NCBI RefSeq assembly: GCF_022811525.1
Contig: NZ_CP063982.1
Coordinates: 2,170,001-2,234,000, forward strand
Reading direction: 5' to 3'
Length of the DNA: 64,000 nucleotides
Origin: Orrella daihaiensis
GTDB taxonomy: Bacteria; Pseudomonadota; Gammaproteobacteria; Burkholderiales; Burkholderiaceae_B
In this document: positions 43,725 to 52,167 of the stretch, piece by piece
Layout of the letters: each line of letters begins with the position of its first letter
Position numbering within the stretch: the stretch's first letter is position 1
The notes under the pieces: model-generated
Told to the model about the DNA's origin: nothing
What the model saw: only the letters and a program-made list of their open reading frames with translations
Databases searched by the model: none
Program-made: the position numbers and the translations under genes

Positions 43725-44750
43725 CTACTTGGTCTCATCCGATTCACCATCTCTCTCTTTAGCAGAGAAAGGGAATGCAGTGCCCGTATGCCCTGCCCTT
43801 GGCGGTATACGTAATGACAGAATCATCGTCACTGCCAACACAGTCACGGTAAATCCCAAAGAGGCTGCTACCGGAATCTTGTAGATATCAATCAGCAGCA
43901 TCTTGGCGCCGATGAACACCAATACGATAGCCAAGCCATACGAGAGCAAGTGAAAGCGCTCATGCATGCTCGCCAGCACAAAGTACATGGCGCGCAACCC
44001 CAAGATAGCAAAGACGTTAGACGTCAATACAATGAAAGGGTCGGTGGTGATCGCAAAAATGGCCGGAATTGAATCCACCGCAAAGATGACATCCACAATG
44101 CCGATCAAGGCAATCACCACCAGCATCGGGGTAGCCATTTTGATGCCGTTGTCTACGGTAAAAAACTTTTCACCATCGTAGTTGGGCGAGATCTTGAAGT
44201 GCCGGTTAATCCATTTGAGCGCCGGGTTGTTGTCTAAATCCGGCTCTTCGCCGGTCGCCAACCACATTTTGATGCCGGTAAAGATAAGAAACGCCCCGAA
44301 GATGTACATGACCCAGTGGAACTGGTTGACTAACCACGCCCCCACCAGAATCATGATCGCACGCAATACCAGGGCACCAATGATTCCAATCATGAGCACA
44401 CGCTTTTGATAAGCGGGTGGCACAGCAAAATAGGTAAACAACATCAAGAAAACAAAAATGTTGTCAACGGCCAGAGCCTTTTCAACCAGGTAGCCGGTGA
44501 TAAATTCAAGCGCCTTGGCATTGGCCAATGTCTTGGTGGCTAAGTCGCCATCAAGCCCTCCCAAATACCACCAAAGCCAGCCCACGAACACAAATGAGGT
44601 GGCCACCCAGATCAGCGACCAGATAACCGCCTCACGCATGCTGACCGTGTGTGCGCCTTGCTTGCTCATGGCAAAGAAATCCACGAACAGCGCTACAAAT
44701 ACGAACGCCACAAATAGCGTCCACAACAAAGGGGTTCCAACCGAGATCAT
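43725..44750 (-). CDS. TerC/Alx-family membrane protein (probable manganese exporter)
   Basis: A 341-residue membrane protein with about nine helices. Conserved acidic helices: FVALFVDFFAMSK near the N-terminus, YLVEKALAVDNIFVFLMLF (about 91-109), and the repeat VDVIFAVDSIPAIFAIT (about 219-235). These Asp-containing motifs are typical of Alx/TerC proteins, several of which export Mn2+. The size is right for Alx. A probable yybP-ykoY manganese riboswitch lies directly upstream, which supports a role in manganese homeostasis. Confidence 0.92.
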   Translation of the reverse strand: MISVGTPLLWTLFVAFVFVALFVDFFAMSKQGAHTVSMREAVIWSLIWVATSFVFVGWLWWYLGGLDGDLATKTLANAKALEFITGYLVEKALAVDNIFVFLMLFTYFAVPPAYQKRVLMIGIIGALVLRAIMILVGAWLVNQFHWVMYIFGAFLIFTGIKMWLATGEEPDLDNNPALKWINRHFKISPNYDGEKFFTVDNGIKMATPMLVVIALIGIVDVIFAVDSIPAIFAITTDPFIVLTSNVFAILGLRAMYFVLASMHERFHLLSYGLAIVLVFIGAKMLLIDIYKIPVAASLGFTVTVLAVTMILSLRIPPRAGHTGTAFPFSAKERDGESDETK

Positions 44751-44765
44751 GAGGACATGCCTTTA

Positions 44766-44788
44766 TGCCAAAAGGGCAAAGTTTGGCA
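44766..44788 (-). promoter_or_regulatory. Hairpin just upstream of the terC start (possible expression platform)
   Basis: On the minus strand TGCCAAA and TTTTGGCA can pair (44788-44782 with 44772-44766), ending 15 bp before the start codon. It lies between the probable aptamer and the ribosome-binding site, where a translational riboswitch would need an expression platform. Confidence 0.4.
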
Positions 44789-44817
44789 ATTTGTTATTGG
44801 TTTTTCTGTAGGCACTC

Positions 44818-45004
44818 ACCAGTCTTGCTGACAGCCGATCAGCAGAAACTCAACAAATAAAAACTGAATTTCCGAATCGGGCAGCTCACGGCACCGGACA
44901 CGACTGACTGCCAGTTCAGCCGCTGTCGTCTTGACGACACCGTAACACCAAACACAAGACACTTTGGAGCCTGAACTCGTGTTTGGCGCAGCTACTCCCT
45001 TTTA
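44818..45004 (-). ncRNA. Probable yybP-ykoY (manganese) riboswitch upstream of terC
   Basis: On the minus strand, GGGAGTAGC (44999-44991) is the conserved 5' loop motif of yybP-ykoY aptamers. GTCAGCAAGACTGG (around 44830-44818) resembles the conserved 3' end (AGCAAGACC). Between them CGCCAAACAC can pair with GTGTTTGGTG to form a strong helix, and TTACGGTGTCGTCAAGACGAC follows. The downstream gene belongs to the TerC/Alx family, the classic target in E. coli (alx). Weak points: P1 pairing around the ends is poor, and the 3' motif has ACT instead of ACC. Boundaries are approximate. Confidence 0.68.
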
Positions 45005-45145
45005 GAGGCTTCACGATTAGACCAGTCGGTCAACGCGACGTCAAACCGATTCTCGGGGCTGACAGGTCTGAGCAAACCAGCACAAACCGATCGCCAGACG
45101 CTATGATCGATCAACCAATCCCCTGAATTGAACCTAAGGTCCACC

Positions 45146-45922
45146 ATGCTTGAGTCTGAACAAATCCGCTTAGCTGCGAGAAATGGCACCCTCAACCAAC
45201 CCACGACGGGTCTGGCTTACGGCTTTGTGCAAGCCAACCTGGTGATCCTGCCAGCAGCCGATGCCATGGATTTTCTGGTGTTTTGCCAGAGAAACCCCAA
45301 GCCCTGCCCACTGCTTGGGGTAAGCACGCCAGGCGAGCGGGGCATTCCGAGCTTGGGCGTCAACCTAGATATTGCCACTGACATCCCCAGGTATCGAGTC
45401 TGGCAGGATGGAGAGATGGTGAACGAGTGCGCAGATGTCAGCCACCTGTGGCGAGATGATCTGGTGAGCTTTGCACTCGGTTGTTCATTTTCATTTGAAG
45501 AGGCACTACTTGAGCAAGGCTTGGAATTACGACACATCACTCAGGGCCGCAACGTGCCGATGTATCGCACCAACGTGCCAACCAACACGGCAGGCAAGTT
45601 CCACGGCCCGTTAGTCGTGTCGATGCGGCCATTCAAGCCTGCCGACGCTATCCGTGCGATCCAGATCACAACACGCTTCCCGGATGTGCACGGCTCACCC
45701 GTACACATTGGCGACCCCGAACTCATTGGAATCAAAAATATCAACCAGCCAGAGTACGGTGATGCCGTGGACATCAAGGAGGGTGAAATGCCGGTGTTCT
45801 GGGCCTGCGGCGTTACACCACAATCAGTGCTCATGGATAGCAAGCCTAAGTTCTGCATCACCCACGCGCCAGGCTATATGCTGGTGACTGACCTAAAGAA
45901 TGCTCAATTAGCGGTCATGTAG
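45146..45922 (+). CDS. DUF1445 protein (D-glutamate cyclase / putative hydro-lyase family)
   Basis: A 258-residue soluble protein that matches the DUF1445/UPF0317 family throughout: AYGFVQANLVILPAADAMDF, then FCQRNPKPCPLLGVSTPG, FALGCSFSFEEALLEQGLEL and YRTNVPTNTAGKFHGPLVVSMRP. The C-terminal WACGVTPQSVL and CITHAPGYMLVTDL carry conserved Cys and His. In mammals the related DGLUCY converts D-glutamate to 5-oxoproline; in bacteria the reaction is not settled. The ATG at 45146 has AAGG 7 bp upstream. It converges on the DUF2848 gene, whose operon includes a TRAP transporter. Confidence 0.92.
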   Translation: MLESEQIRLAARNGTLNQPTTGLAYGFVQANLVILPAADAMDFLVFCQRNPKPCPLLGVSTPGERGIPSLGVNLDIATDIPRYRVWQDGEMVNECADVSHLWRDDLVSFALGCSFSFEEALLEQGLELRHITQGRNVPMYRTNVPTNTAGKFHGPLVVSMRPFKPADAIRAIQITTRFPDVHGSPVHIGDPELIGIKNINQPEYGDAVDIKEGEMPVFWACGVTPQSVLMDSKPKFCITHAPGYMLVTDLKNAQLAVM

Positions 45923-46030
45923 GAATTGGCAGTCCTGGCAACGAGATGGTGGCGCTGCTGATTGCCACCCCGAACCGAATTGTTAAAACACAGAAAGGTG
46001 GTCTCAGCGCGCCACTACCCCATCCTTCAC

Positions 46031-46708
46031 TCAGGCAGCCACTGGCAAATAAGTACAGTGATACTCATGAATAATCGACTGCCCGAGCACAGGATCAGCA
46101 ATTTCAAACTTGAAGTACTTTGCTGGTGCAATCGTGCCAATCGTGGGCACTGTGCCACATAGCATCACAGACAACGTCCCGGGCCTATGTTCTCGCGTCA
46201 TCTGCGACAGTTCAAGCAACTGACCCAAAGGCATGATTTGCATTAGCGAGCCGTCTTGGTACAGACGCCATGAATCAGACTGACTATCTCGCACCCAAGA
46301 ACGGATGGTTAATTGGTCCTGATGCTCTTTGACATCATTGAATCGCCAGGCTGTGCTTGCAATCGGCTTAGGACACATTTGCTTGGACACTGCGACTGAT
46401 TGGGTTTCCCAGGCGCGGTCGGTATGGTCTGAACCCGTGCCCAGATATAAATCCTTGCCGTCAAAGATAATCACAGGCTCAACTTCACCCGAGGCGGTAT
46501 CACCCAGAAAATATTGCTCAGAATCCGCTGAAGCGAGCTCAGGGCTGACTCGATAGAATAATGGAGTCGTTGAGGGTGGTGGTACACCAATGGCTTTCAA
46601 CTCCTCAATATGGTGTTCAACTGCGGCGCGGTTGCGCCCAGTCCAGCCCGCCACAATCAGGTTACCGACGGGTGCATCGAGATATCCGTTAGGGGTCGAA
46701 ATTTTCAT
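46031..46708 (-). CDS. DUF2848 protein (fumarylacetoacetase-fold-like), unknown function
   Basis: A 225-residue soluble protein. Features: LIVAGWTGRNRAAVEHHIEE, then GVPPPSTTPLFYRVSPELA, PVIIFDGKDLYLGTGSDHTD and GTIAPAKYFKFEIADPVLGQ. These fit the DUF2848 family, whose C-terminal part (PLGQLL, SMLSVMLCGTV-like stretch LSVMLCGTVPT and F-E-I-x-D-P) resembles fumarylacetoacetate-hydrolase folds. It is the last gene of dctPQM-DUF2848, so it probably acts on what the TRAP transporter brings in (inference). The function is not known. Confidence 0.85.
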   Translation of the reverse strand: MKISTPNGYLDAPVGNLIVAGWTGRNRAAVEHHIEELKAIGVPPPSTTPLFYRVSPELASADSEQYFLGDTASGEVEPVIIFDGKDLYLGTGSDHTDRAWETQSVAVSKQMCPKPIASTAWRFNDVKEHQDQLTIRSWVRDSQSDSWRLYQDGSLMQIMPLGQLLELSQMTREHRPGTLSVMLCGTVPTIGTIAPAKYFKFEIADPVLGQSIIHEYHCTYLPVAA

Positions 46709-46785
46709 ATGGGTGTGATCTTTTTTAAGAAAGAGTTGAATGCGACCAGTTAATTCAGAGCTTTCGAGCCCATCAGATAGTCCTA

Positions 46786-48069
46786 TTACTTCAAACTAGA
46801 TGGCAGCCACAGCGCAATCTCTGGCATGGCGATGAGTGCGGCCACCATCACAAACATCACCATAACGTAGGGTAACGCCCCCATCATGACTTGACCAATT
46901 TTCCCCTCACCGCGGGCACTTTGCACCACGTATAGGTTCAAGCCCACAGGCGGAGTGATCAGTGCCATCTCTACCAGCACAATCATCAGTATCCCGAACC
47001 AGATCACATCAAATCCAAGCGCAACTACCAAGGGCACCACAATCGGGATAGTCACCACCATGAGTGACAAGGTCTCAATGAACATACCCAATACCACGTA
47101 CATCAGCACAATCACCAAGAGCGTGGTTAATGGTGTCAAGCCCAGACCAGTCAAAAAGGCATCAAGCTTGGTACCGAGACCAGCCGATGCCAATGTGAAA
47201 TTAAGAAACGATGCGCCGATCACAATGAGCATGATCATGGAAGTAATCTTCACCGTACCCACGACACTTTGAGTCACCATCTGCCAAGAGAACTTGCCAA
47301 ACGAGATGGCAATCAGCACCGCACCGCCAACACCCACAGCAGCCGCCTCCGTTGGGGTTGCAATCCCGTAGTAGATTGAACCCACAATCGTCACAAACAA
47401 CAGCAGAATCGGCACTAAATCCTTTAAAGATTTGATACGTTCGCCCCAGCCGAAATGCCGGCGCGGGCCACCTAGGTTTGGTCGAATGGCGCAAATCATG
47501 GCCGTCATCAACATGAAACCAACCGCCAATAAAAGGCCCGGGATAAGACCTGCCAGAAACAATTGCGGAATTGAGCTTTGTGTCAGAAAGCCATAGACAA
47601 TCAGATTGATTGACGGCGGAATCATAATGCCAAGGGTGCCACCGGCGGCGATCGCCCCGGAAAACATTCGCGGGTCATACCCTAAAGCTTTGGCCTGTGG
47701 CATCGCCACGGTACTCACGCTCGCAGCTGTCGCCACTGAAGATCCCGATGTGGCCGAGAACATTGTGGCAGTGGCAATGTTGGCATGTACCAGGCCACCC
47801 GGCATCCAAGACACCCAGCGATCCAGCGCACTGTAGGTCGTACGTGCAATCCCGGAGCGCACCAGGATTTCTCCGAGCAAAATAAAAAACGGAATAGCGA
47901 TGAGCGACGATGAGTTCGATGTCGCCCATACCATACGCCCCAGCCCCTTCATGAGCGGAAATGCGCTAAAGAAAGCATCAATCCCAAACCCTAACAGGAA
48001 CAGCACGATGCCCACTGGAATGGTCAACGCCAACAATCCTAGCAGCCCCACGACCAGATAAGTCATCAT
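46786..48069 (-). CDS. dctM: TRAP transporter large permease DctM
   Basis: A 427-residue membrane protein with about 12 helices. Typical DctM segments: IAIPFFILLGEILVRSGIAR, then ATSGSSVATAASVSTVAMPQ with the following GYDPRMFSGAIAAGGTLGIMIPPS, and the C-terminal ALITPPVGLNLYVVQ. It is the carrier subunit of the tripartite transporter. It overlaps dctQ by 4 bp. A 77-bp gap leads to the DUF2848 gene. Confidence 0.95.
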   Translation of the reverse strand: MMTYLVVGLLGLLALTIPVGIVLFLLGFGIDAFFSAFPLMKGLGRMVWATSNSSSLIAIPFFILLGEILVRSGIARTTYSALDRWVSWMPGGLVHANIATATMFSATSGSSVATAASVSTVAMPQAKALGYDPRMFSGAIAAGGTLGIMIPPSINLIVYGFLTQSSIPQLFLAGLIPGLLLAVGFMLMTAMICAIRPNLGGPRRHFGWGERIKSLKDLVPILLLFVTIVGSIYYGIATPTEAAAVGVGGAVLIAISFGKFSWQMVTQSVVGTVKITSMIMLIVIGASFLNFTLASAGLGTKLDAFLTGLGLTPLTTLLVIVLMYVVLGMFIETLSLMVVTIPIVVPLVVALGFDVIWFGILMIVLVEMALITPPVGLNLYVVQSARGEGKIGQVMMGALPYVMVMFVMVAALIAMPEIALWLPSSLK

Positions 48070-48650
48070 GGCTGGGGTCCCCTTTGAGCACTTCGATCGT
48101 CATCAGATAGATCATTTAACTCATTGGCAGTACCGATCAGATCAAACGCTCGCAACTTCTCGCTACGAACAATAAAAACCAGAGCGGCCAGAAACTGCAC
48201 CCACGCAACCAAGGCAAACCATGCCCATCCCAGAAACCATGGCAGTTGCACGGTCCAAAGTAAAGTCTCCAGTGGAGTGTTGGCGCGCGAGTCACTTAGC
48301 CAAGAGCGCTCAAATACCGGCCAACCTTTAACGGCAATCAAAGTGACTACCACCGCCACCGAGGCAATGGCCAAGACATCGAGTACGAGTTTCAAATCGG
48401 TACCACAACGATCGCGCAATGCTTCGATACGGATGTGGCCCAACGCAGTTAGGGTATAGCCCATGCCCCAAGCTGCAAGAATAGCCATCAGGTAACCACT
48501 GATCTCATCAGTGCCACCCAAAGAAGAACCCGCAAGGCGCAGGGTGATGTCTAACAACACAATCATCACCCCGCCCCATAGCAGGACACCCAGCCCTATC
48601 AGAATGACGCGGTTGACCGCTTTGATACCTCTCAAAACCGCGTCAATCAT
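48066..48650 (-). CDS. dctQ: TRAP transporter small permease DctQ
   Basis: A 194-residue membrane protein with four helices. LLWGGVMIVLLDITLRLAGS (18-37) and the DEISGYLMAILAAWGMGYTL segment (with TALGHIRIEALRDR after it) match DctQ. The charged C-terminal tail ends NDLSDDDRSAQRGPQP. It overlaps dctM by 4 bp and lies 40 bp after dctP. Confidence 0.93.
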   Translation of the reverse strand: MIDAVLRGIKAVNRVILIGLGVLLWGGVMIVLLDITLRLAGSSLGGTDEISGYLMAILAAWGMGYTLTALGHIRIEALRDRCGTDLKLVLDVLAIASVAVVVTLIAVKGWPVFERSWLSDSRANTPLETLLWTVQLPWFLGWAWFALVAWVQFLAALVFIVRSEKLRAFDLIGTANELNDLSDDDRSAQRGPQP

Positions 48651-48690
48651 GGTTGGTTAACCTGCCTTTCGCGAGTGTGTCAATGCGGAC

Positions 48691-49722
48691 TTATTTAATG
48701 GTGACGCCAACAACTTTACCCACCGAATCACTCCAGCGCTGACCCCAATTACCACCAGCACGGGCAGACCACTCCGGCAAAACTTGCTCAATTAACACGG
48801 TCTTGGCGCGGTTGAAGTCTGCATCAGAGACTTCGACCAAAGTCATGTTGCGGGCCTGACCAGCCGGGCAAGGCCCATTGCCCGTCAAACAGGCGATGTC
48901 GTTGGTCAATGCTGTTTGCGCCGCGGCCCAGGCCGGATCCTCGAAATCCTTCTTGATGGTGTCGGTGATCAGTTTGCGCTGCGCGTCTGTCAGGCTATTC
49001 CATTTGTCCAGATTCACAGCGGTAATCACTGGATCCCAACCACCAAGCGGAATGGCCATCAAGTGCGTAGACACTTCCCACCAGCCCGCCGAATAGCCTG
49101 ATCCAGCGCCTGTGACGGCGCAATTAACCACACCCTTTTGCAGAGCGCCCGGCACTTCGGAAAATGACACATTTACACCCTCAGCGCCCAAGGCTTCAAG
49201 AAACTTCGCCGTCATACGACCAGAGCCGCGAACTTTTTTACCTTTCAGATCATCAAGGGTTTTAACCTCTGCGTTGCAAAACACTACTTGGGGTGGATAG
49301 GGTGCAATGGCCAGGACGTGGCTGTTGAATTTTTCTTTAAAAATCTCGTCGACCATGGGACGAGCCGCGTCTACCATGGCCCGCGCCTGATCAGCCGTCA
49401 ATGCCACAAGCGGAACATCAAGACCCTCTAGCGCAGGCGCATCAGCAACCGCGTAATCACCCACCGTCATGGCAACGTCATACACACCGTCACCGAGCAA
49501 GCGGAATACGTCACCGACTGCAGTACCCATTTGATTGTGTGTAGTCATCGTGACAGCAATGTCACCGTTGGAGGCTTTAGGCAGTACTTCGGTCCAGTAT
49601 GGCTTTTCATATTGGTTGTAGAGCGGCAGGCTAGACCAGCTGCCAACCACTGATAACGACTCGGCGTATGCACTGACACAAAAAACTGAAGCCACGGCGG
49701 TCATGACGAGCTTGGATTTCAT
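48691..49722 (-). CDS. dctP: TRAP transporter substrate-binding protein DctP
   Basis: A 343-residue periplasmic binding protein with signal peptide (MKSKLVMTAVASVFCVSAYA). Family features: VVGSWSSLPLYNQYEKPYW (mature start), LKGKKVRGSGRMTAKFLEAL with the conserved Arg that binds the ligand carboxylate, and NLDKWNSLTDAQRKLITD. It captures an organic acid for DctQM. The ligand is unknown. It is divergent from a porin gene across 415 bp, which might supply the outer-membrane step. Confidence 0.95.
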   Translation of the reverse strand: MKSKLVMTAVASVFCVSAYAESLSVVGSWSSLPLYNQYEKPYWTEVLPKASNGDIAVTMTTHNQMGTAVGDVFRLLGDGVYDVAMTVGDYAVADAPALEGLDVPLVALTADQARAMVDAARPMVDEIFKEKFNSHVLAIAPYPPQVVFCNAEVKTLDDLKGKKVRGSGRMTAKFLEALGAEGVNVSFSEVPGALQKGVVNCAVTGAGSGYSAGWWEVSTHLMAIPLGGWDPVITAVNLDKWNSLTDAQRKLITDTIKKDFEDPAWAAAQTALTNDIACLTGNGPCPAGQARNMTLVEVSDADFNRAKTVLIEQVLPEWSARAGGNWGQRWSDSVGKVVGVTIK

Positions 49723-50137
49723 TGGAACACCTCATTATCTAGAGTTAATCACTGAACCAAAATTGTTCTGAAAAGTCTGGCCACTGACCGTCTACTGTAA
49801 CGAAGTGCGACCCATTTGAATATCCGTTCACAGGTAAACCCCCATAAACTTGGTTAAATCAAAGCCTCATTTACCACACTCTCCACAAAACATACTTAGC
49901 TTTGATGCCAACTTCCCGAGGAGGTAGCCCTCCCGTACTCATTGCCTGTAGCAGTCCCACTGACTTGCGCTGACTTAGCCTTACCTGAGCCGGCTTTACA
50001 AACACACTCGCCGTTCTTCAGGAGCCAGAACACACTTCAAGGTGCATCAATGACACCAAAACTTCATCGCTAGTTCGCCAAAATGTCATCTAATGCTTGC
50101 ACACTAAGCAAAATGACGTTTTGTGGGGATAAACACC
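49723..50137. other. Divergent promoter region between dctP and the porin gene
   Basis: 415 bp with no supported gene. It should hold the promoters of dctPQM (minus) and porin (plus). GAGGAGGTAGCCCTCC near 49918 is a short inverted repeat. The most definite element is the leader hairpin at 50079-50123, listed separately. Confidence 0.6.
50079..50123 (+). promoter_or_regulatory. Stem-loop in the porin mRNA leader, ending at the ribosome-binding site
   Basis: CAAAATGTCAT (50079-50089) pairs with ATGACGTTTTG (50113-50123) at 10 of 11 positions, counting strict Watson-Crick; the remaining pair is G-T. Inside it, TGCTT and AAGCA can pair as well. GGGGA, the ribosome-binding site, starts one base after it, and the ATG is at 50138. 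This placement suggests control of translation or mRNA stability, or an operator palindrome. Confidence 0.5.
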
Positions 50138-51286
50138 ATGTTTTCGGCTCGCCGTTTACTCACTGCCATGCTGCTACCCACTGCCGCTGGCCTAAGTTCA
50201 TTTAGCTGGGCACAATCATCGGTCACACTGTACGGATTGATTGATGTGGGCCTGGCTTACCAGTCACGCACAGCCGGGTCTGATGCCAACGTTTTCAAAA
50301 ATCCCGGCAAAACATATAGCCAGTTTGGACTCGCCTCAGGTCAGGCTGCATCCTCTCGCTGGGGACTAAAAGGCGTTGAAGATCTAGGCAACGGTTTAAA
50401 AGCTAATTTCGTTTACGAAAGCGGTGTGAATGCTACAACGGGCACATCAACAGGATTCACCCGACAGGCCACACTGGGCTTGAGCAGCGCTAGCTTGGGA
50501 TCGATCGATTTAGGCCGTCGCTTGACTCCCGGCACCTACGCCTTCGCGGGCATAGACCCTTTTGACTACAACTACGACCAAGCCGCATTGAGTAGCTCGA
50601 TGGGCGCTACCAACATTCGACTATCGAACATGATCGCCATCACCACAGCAAGCTTCGGTGGATTCAGTTTACTTGGCGGCTATTCGTTCGACACCGGCCT
50701 AGGTGCGATCAATTCGCCCACCCAAGCAGGTACTTTTGGCACATCCAACAAATTCCGGGCACTTTCACTAGGCGCTCGGTTCACTTCCGGCCCCATACTG
50801 ATCGGTGCCATGTATGACATGTACTTCACGCCTTCGGGGGTCAACGCCATGTCGGTCAAACAATGGAACGTGGGTGCGACCTATGATCTCAAGGTCATTA
50901 AGTTACATGCCGCCTTCGGTCAAAACATCGATGGCCGTGTGAACGGTGTAAAGGTTCTGACCAACGTCGAAACATCAGGCGGTGATGGGAATACCAATGG
51001 CGCCGTGTTCTACGAGCCTGGGGCGAGAACTAACCAATGGATGGTCGGTATCTCGGCACCACTTGGTGACACCGGAAAAGTTTTTGCGTCTGTCCAACAA
51101 CTACGCCCAGGTGGTGACTTCACATTCGGTGAGCGAGGCTCACAGACCACAAGCTCGATCGGCTACAACTACAGCCTTTCCAAACGCACCATGCTTTACG
51201 CCTACTACTCGTACATGTCTGCACCAGATATGTATGCGAGTGCAAACTCGCAAATCCTCGGTGCTGGTATTCAGCACAAGTTTTAG
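50138..51286 (+). CDS. Outer-membrane porin (Gram-negative porin, Burkholderiales type)
   Basis: A 382-residue trimeric-porin-type protein with signal peptide (FSARRLLTAMLLPTAAGLSS, cleaved after WAQ). The first strand SSVTLYGLIDVGLAYQSRT and the following SRWGLKGVEDLGNGLKANF are standard for this family. It ends in a C-terminal Phe (AGIQHKF). The ATG at 50138 is chosen because GGGGA lies at 50125; an in-frame GTG exists at 50123. It is followed after 29 bp by a universal stress protein and then PitA, so the porin may help phosphate across the outer membrane (inference). Confidence 0.94.
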   Translation: MFSARRLLTAMLLPTAAGLSSFSWAQSSVTLYGLIDVGLAYQSRTAGSDANVFKNPGKTYSQFGLASGQAASSRWGLKGVEDLGNGLKANFVYESGVNATTGTSTGFTRQATLGLSSASLGSIDLGRRLTPGTYAFAGIDPFDYNYDQAALSSSMGATNIRLSNMIAITTASFGGFSLLGGYSFDTGLGAINSPTQAGTFGTSNKFRALSLGARFTSGPILIGAMYDMYFTPSGVNAMSVKQWNVGATYDLKVIKLHAAFGQNIDGRVNGVKVLTNVETSGGDGNTNGAVFYEPGARTNQWMVGISAPLGDTGKVFASVQQLRPGGDFTFGERGSQTTSSIGYNYSLSKRTMLYAYYSYMSAPDMYASANSQILGAGIQHKF

Positions 51287-51315
51287 TGCAACCCTGCCCA
51301 AGAGAGACTTTCTGT

Positions 51316-52155
51316 ATGCAAACTTCAATTCAACAAATGGCTGTGGGCTTGTCGGGCAGTAAATACGATGGTGTGGTTATGCATCTAGCCATGCGCCTCG
51401 CACAACAAACCGCAGCCAGTATCGATGCCTATCTGATTCGGCCGGTCCCGGATGATCCGCAGTTATTGATGGCAAGTGGTTTCTTGGGACAGACGTTTCA
51501 GGATTTTGTGGCGCAAGCAGAAAAAACCATCGCTGAATTTGATCGTACAGCACGCACTTCATTTGAGATGGCAGAGAAGGACTTCCCCACGGTTACCGCC
51601 CGCTATCACAACCCCCTGAAGGATCTCGCACGTGAATTCGCAACTGCTGTTTGGGCAACCGATCTAGCTGTCATGGCCCATCCAGCGCTCGTGAACCTGC
51701 ATTACTACAAGACCGCCGTACTAGATGCCATCGCAGACTCAGCCCGCCCGGTACTGTTGCTGCCAGAGGATAAGCGTATCGGCGACTTCAAACATGCACT
51801 TATGGTTTGGCGTGCCGACACGCAGCACGCCAGAGCGTTAGCCAGCGCTTTGCCTATGTTGCACTTGGCGCAGACCGTCACGCTCCTGAGCGTCAATGAT
51901 GAAGACTACTTGAGTCCATGCAATGACGTTGCGCTGCAATATCTGCAAAACCACCACATTGACGCCTTGGACTTGGTGCTTCCAACCGACGAACGACTAA
52001 CCCCAAAATTAATCAATGCTATCTGTGATGAGCGTGAAGCGTCGTTACTAATTATTGGTGGTGGCTTGCAAAGCGATTTAATCGACTCATTTGTGACGGG
52101 CATTGGCAGACGCGCTGCCAAAAAGCCAACACGACCCATTTTGGCCATTGGCTAA
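51316..52155 (+). CDS. Universal stress protein, tandem-domain type
   Basis: A 279-residue soluble protein with two Usp-like halves (about 1-150 and 155-279). The first half has MAVGLSGSKYDGVVMHLAMR, and the second has HALMVWRADTQHARALASAL and a C-terminal LLIIGGGLQSDLIDSFVTGI followed by RRAAKKPTRPILAI. The canonical ATP-binding G-x2-G-x9-G is degenerate in both. The ATG at 51316 has AGAGAG upstream. It lies between the porin and pit genes with short gaps (29 and 12 bp), so the three are probably one operon. Confidence 0.85.
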   Translation: MQTSIQQMAVGLSGSKYDGVVMHLAMRLAQQTAASIDAYLIRPVPDDPQLLMASGFLGQTFQDFVAQAEKTIAEFDRTARTSFEMAEKDFPTVTARYHNPLKDLAREFATAVWATDLAVMAHPALVNLHYYKTAVLDAIADSARPVLLLPEDKRIGDFKHALMVWRADTQHARALASALPMLHLAQTVTLLSVNDEDYLSPCNDVALQYLQNHHIDALDLVLPTDERLTPKLINAICDEREASLLIIGGGLQSDLIDSFVTGIGRRAAKKPTRPILAIG

Positions 52156-52167
52156 TTGGAGATACCC

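Noticed and set aside
44992..45204. Minus-strand frame across the start of the DUF1445 gene
   Set aside because: It overlaps the probable riboswitch and the DUF1445 start on the other strand and shows no family features.
49916..49936. GGAGG/CCTCC inverted repeat in the divergent dctP-porin region as a terminator
   Set aside because: It is short, has no T-tract on either strand and lies far from either gene's end.
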